DNA of 64,000 bases from Hydractinia symbiolongicarpus (lineage: Eukaryota; Cnidaria; Hydrozoa; Anthoathecata; Hydractiniidae): the NCBI RefSeq assembly GCF_029227915.1, contig NC_079886.1:6944001-7008000 (forward strand), written 5' to 3'. Both the position numbers and the translations under genes were made by a program. The notes under the pieces were generated by a model. The model saw only the letters and a program-made list of their open reading frames with translations. It made no database searches and was not told where the DNA came from. Of the stretch, positions 60,736 to 64,000 are shown piece by piece (position 1 is the first letter of the stretch; every line of letters starts with the position of its first letter).

Positions 60736-63627
60736 ATGAAGATTCTGCTGGTTCTTAATATTATCACTTTCAGTATAGCAAAGTTACCGCTAAGGCCATT
60801 AAAGATAGGGTGTTTACTTCAAAAATCTGATAGTCTTTATAAATATGAGTTTTTACGAGCCAGCATTGCTCTGGCTAAAAATAACTTAAATCATATTGTT
60901 GAGGAATTTGGGTACAATATAGAATACGTTGTTGAAGACAGTGGATGTAATGAAATAATGGCGTCCGGAGCTGCAGGACATTTAATATACGTAAAGAAGG
61001 TTCACGTATTAATAGGACCGTCATGCAGTGTAGGCTGTGTTCCTATTGGTTATTTAGTCGCATCTAATAATAGACCAATTATATCATATAGTTGCTCAAG
61101 TGCAATATTATCAATCAAATCAAACTACCCTACCTTTGCCCGTACTCGGCCATTTGCAAGAGTACTGAATGGGGTACTGGCTTGGTATTTAAGAGAAACC
61201 ATGCAAGAATTTAAGTGGAAGCACTTAGGTATAGTCTATTCGTCGTCGGATGTTTGGTCGAGTACGTTTGAGAAAATTGTTAACGTAATAAGGCGTCTTA
61301 ACTCTACACAAATTGACCCCACATACTCACTTGAATCGATGAGCGATAGACGTGAAAGTATGAAAGAGTTGAAGAAGAAATCAAGAGGTATGCTAGTATA
61401 ATTGACGTGCTGTAGTACCATTATTATTAAAATAGGCAAACTATAGAACCCTCTCCCTTCCACAAAGCGACTGCGTTGGTTTGCGAGCTAAAAAATGGCT
61501 TCAATACAAGTTAATTTTGAATAAGGCATGAAGTCATTGGGGACATTTCGTTTAATCAACGTTAAAAAGACGTCGTCAGTGACGTTGACCGTCACTGACG
61601 ACGTCACATTAACGTTGAATAAACAGAAAGTGCTGCTGGGTTCAGCTTCCAGCGACAAGCGACGAAACAGTTATCATATCGGTACAGCAACAAAGAAAGA
61701 TCTCTTCCTGCCTCGAAAATATAAAGCATAATATAAAATCAGCTAAACATTTTTGAGAGTGGAGGGCACGTTCTTAGCACAGCAAGCAGGGGCGAATTTA
61801 ATGTCAAGCTGAATAAAGCCAAGGCAGTTCCTGCTTTTCTATATAGATACTAATAAGCACATATTAAGATCTGTAATTCACTATTGAAATAAAATTAATT
61901 TTTTATTCACTATAAATCTTTAATTAACTTTTATCAATTACACTATACATAAGGGGAGGTTCGCACTTGCATAGTTAAAGCATAATTTAAAGCAAGGTTA
62001 CTAGTGTGGGTGCTGTTAAAACTTAACACAATTTAAGAAAAGTAATTTGCCTGTAACGATACACTAAGAAGCGAGGTGCAGCAAGGTGTTTTTTCTCAAT
62101 GATTTTTTTTTTAATTATGTTTCATTTTAAGAAAAACAAGAAAATATAATATCGTGTCCTCGTCCTTTTAAAACAAATTCGCAAACTGAACTTTAATGTG
62201 TTTTCCAGCCATCCTTTGACACTAGTTATCGAAGTCTCCCATTCAGGCAAAACCTTATTTTGCTTTTACAGTGAAACGAAATTTAACCTTCCCCTCAAAA
62301 AAATAAAATTGTTTTCAATGGCATGTTTTATCTAATTTATTTACATCCACCATCTGGATGGATCCAAAAAAGTGCCATATTCATGCGTAAGAAGTTTCTA
62401 GAAAGTCAGGTTGCGATGACATAAGAAGTAAAAACTCTTAGGGTAAATAATTAATATCACTGTTTTATTTCAAAAATGGTAAACTTTTAAAAACTGATTT
62501 ACACCACTTAGACAATGACTGCTTCAGTAAAACTAATACCTCATAGAAAAATTCAAAGAGCGGATTGGTGTGATTTAACCCTATTTGGTCCAGGGTTTTT
62601 TGAACATACTATGACCGGAGGGGGGGATGCGGACTCCGCCCCCTCCCCCGGACCGAATAGGGTTAAGATAAAACAGTAGAAACTTAAATGAAAGAAATAG
62701 CAGAGCTTGGGATAAGGTTAGGATTATACAAATCACATTGTACAATCTAAGCATATTTGAGTAAGAATCCTTTTATCTCATTGGTGTGCTGCATGTGGTC
62801 TATATAGATGTAGAAAAATGCATAGCAGATCTTGTATTTTAAATTTTTATAGATAAGATGTATATACAATAGAAAAGGAATCACAATTTTGGAAGCTGCC
62901 ATTGGAACGCTGTTGTTTAATTTTGTTCGGGAATTATTTTAATATGTTTTTTAGAGAATTATCAATTCACCATAAGCAGTATTTAAATAAGAAATATAAC
63001 GACGTCATAAGAAAATTGCTGATGTCAGCACTATTTAAATATTAATAATTTTCATTTATATTACTTGTTCCTATCCAATCAAAGAACCATTTCAAGAGTT
63101 TTTTTTAAGGGTCATTTGATGGCACAAAAGTAACGCAAAAATAGGGCGAAAAATAAAAGAAATTTTGGATTTAAAGGAAAAAGAATACACTGTTTATTTC
63201 TCCCTGCGACAAATCGGAATTTGCTCGTCTACACTTGGCTATCAAATGCGCCATAGAGTTCGTTATCGTTTAAAGTTGTCTTCATAGTTGAAAAGTTTAT
63301 TGTAGAAACTTGCTTTTTATGTTGTGTTGCATCTTTTTAGTTATCCTTTTCGTCTGTTATCAAATCGATGTTGCTGAAATGTTGTCATACGCGCACGAGT
63401 TGGGAATGTATAATGGAGAATATGCATTTATCACAATCGACTTCCATATTAAAGATAAATGGAAGTTAGAGCCATGGTTCAAAACAGACGAAATATTCCC
63501 GGGAATACTCAATGTGGGTGTGATGAACGGAAGGGGGGCACTTGGACCTGGTAAATTTGCAGAATACTGGAGAAACTTGAGTATCATAGCTAAGGAAGAG
63601 TATAGCTATGACATGGCTAATGAAACG
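60736..63627 (+). CDS. Receptor guanylyl cyclase-type receptor, copy 2 (5' part, runs off window)
   Basis: Exons 60736-61387 and 63341-63627 join in phase 1 (AGAG|GTATGC; CTTTTTAG|TT). MKILLVLNIITFSIA is a signal peptide. The ANF_receptor domain then shows KIGCLLQKSDSLYKYEF, HVLIGPSCSVGCVPIGYL, IISYSCSSAILS, YPTFARTRPFARV, FKWKHLGIVYSSSDVWSS, KKKSRG, and from exon 2 VILFVCYQIDVAEMLSYAHE and LGMYNGEYAFITIDF. This covers lobe I and the hinge-proximal part of lobe II. In natriuretic-type receptors the ectodomain is followed by one TM helix, a kinase-homology domain and a guanylyl cyclase domain; none lies in the window, so catalytic identity is inferred. The donor ACG|GTGAGA at 63627 leads to an exon beyond the edge. 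A clearance-type or other ANF_receptor protein remains possible. Confidence 0.85.
61540..61634. other. Long near-perfect palindrome in receptor intron
   Basis: Core arms GACGTCGTCAGTGACG (61569-61584) and CGTCACTGACGACGTC (61590-61605) are exact complements around a TTGAC loop. Outer arms TCAACGTTAA (61556-61565) and TTAACGTTGA (61609-61618) are also exact, with symmetric 3-base spacers. Weaker pairing extends roughly 15 bases further on each side. It could be a foldback transposon or a cruciform-forming site; it contains TGACG/CGTCA CRE half-sites. Confidence 0.9.
62575..62666. mobile_element. 92 bp MITE flanked by TTAA
   Basis: The terminal inverted repeats are TTAACCCTATTTGGTCCAGG and the complement of TTAACCCTATTCGGTCCGGG. 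The core has GGACTCCGCCCCCTCCC. Fragments of the same family occur at 18093-18166 and about 14112-14130. TTAA ends suggest piggyBac-like mobilisation, which is inference. Confidence 0.7.
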
Positions 63628-64000
63628 GTGAGAGACTAAATAGCATTCGTTTGTCTGCAAATGTGTTTGAACAAAAGGACAAACCTTAAAAATTTCTCTT
63701 ACATTTGATCATGTCTTTTGGGGGCTTTACAAAATTCTGATAAGCACGTACATGTGCGGGGCGACAGACAAAGGAAGAATAGGTGAGGGAAAGTGATTAA
63801 TTACCTAAACTTGCAATTTTGTAAAAATAAAAGACTTCTTTTTCCATCTATTATCTTCTCTTTAAAAAACAAGTTTCACTAACAGTCAGTGTGCTAATTA
63901 TGTTTTCTGTTCTTTTGTCCGGCATTGTTCTCAACGCGAAATCAAAATATTTACGTTAAACCGTACCCGTCATTAGGTTCGATGTTAAAATTGCCCACGT
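63628..64000 (+). other. Intron of the receptor gene to the window edge
   Basis: Begins with the donor GTGAGAG. No further exon is recognised before the end of the window. Confidence 0.6.

Overview
The window reads as AT-rich animal nuclear DNA, most likely from a cnidarian and possibly a hydrozoan. The basis is gene content (Hedgehog signal domain, CDK5, class A GPCR, natriuretic-type receptor ectodomain), short GT-AG introns, an intronless GPCR, and dense small transposons, SINEs and microsatellites. The cnidarian assignment is inference; only 'metazoan' is directly supported. Exon models were built by hand from splice consensus and reading frame, without alignment tools.

Layout. 1-3.1 kb (+): a two-exon gene encoding a secreted Hedgehog N-domain ('Hedge') that stops where the autoprocessing Hint domain normally begins. 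3.1-7.8 kb: repeats, including a 684 bp TIR element and a ~1.5 kb inverted-repeat element built of GTAAT-type minisatellites. 7.8-8.9 kb (-): intronless rhodopsin-class GPCR. 8.9-23 kb: gene-poor, with SINEs, a long (TTTA)n, a (GAA)n, a second TIR element with nested insertions, and one ambiguous exon-like ORF. 23.0-25.2 kb (+): two-exon amino acid transporter whose intron holds one MITE and two Helitron-like elements. 27.1-31.0 kb (-): complete 12-coding-exon CDK5. 32.7-33.5 kb: LINE 3' relic. 35.3-38.2 kb (+): complete 6-exon uridine phosphorylase. 38.2-48.6 kb: gene-poor, with a perfect hairpin and a minisatellite. 48.7-49.2 kb (+): single-exon 159-aa protein with an MGCC acylation signal. 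49.2-58 kb: repeats, including a ~129 bp satellite. 58.2 kb to the right edge (+): two tandem copies of a receptor guanylyl cyclase-type ligand-binding module; the second continues past the window.

The genes are an ordinary eukaryotic neighbourhood of unrelated loci, not an operon. The most interesting points are the Hint-less Hedge gene with eroded metal ligands, the tandem receptor N-terminal modules that end in the same splice phase and could be alternative first modules of one receptor, the head-to-tail arrays of ~110-180 bp Helitron-like elements, and a long near-perfect palindrome inside the receptor gene.
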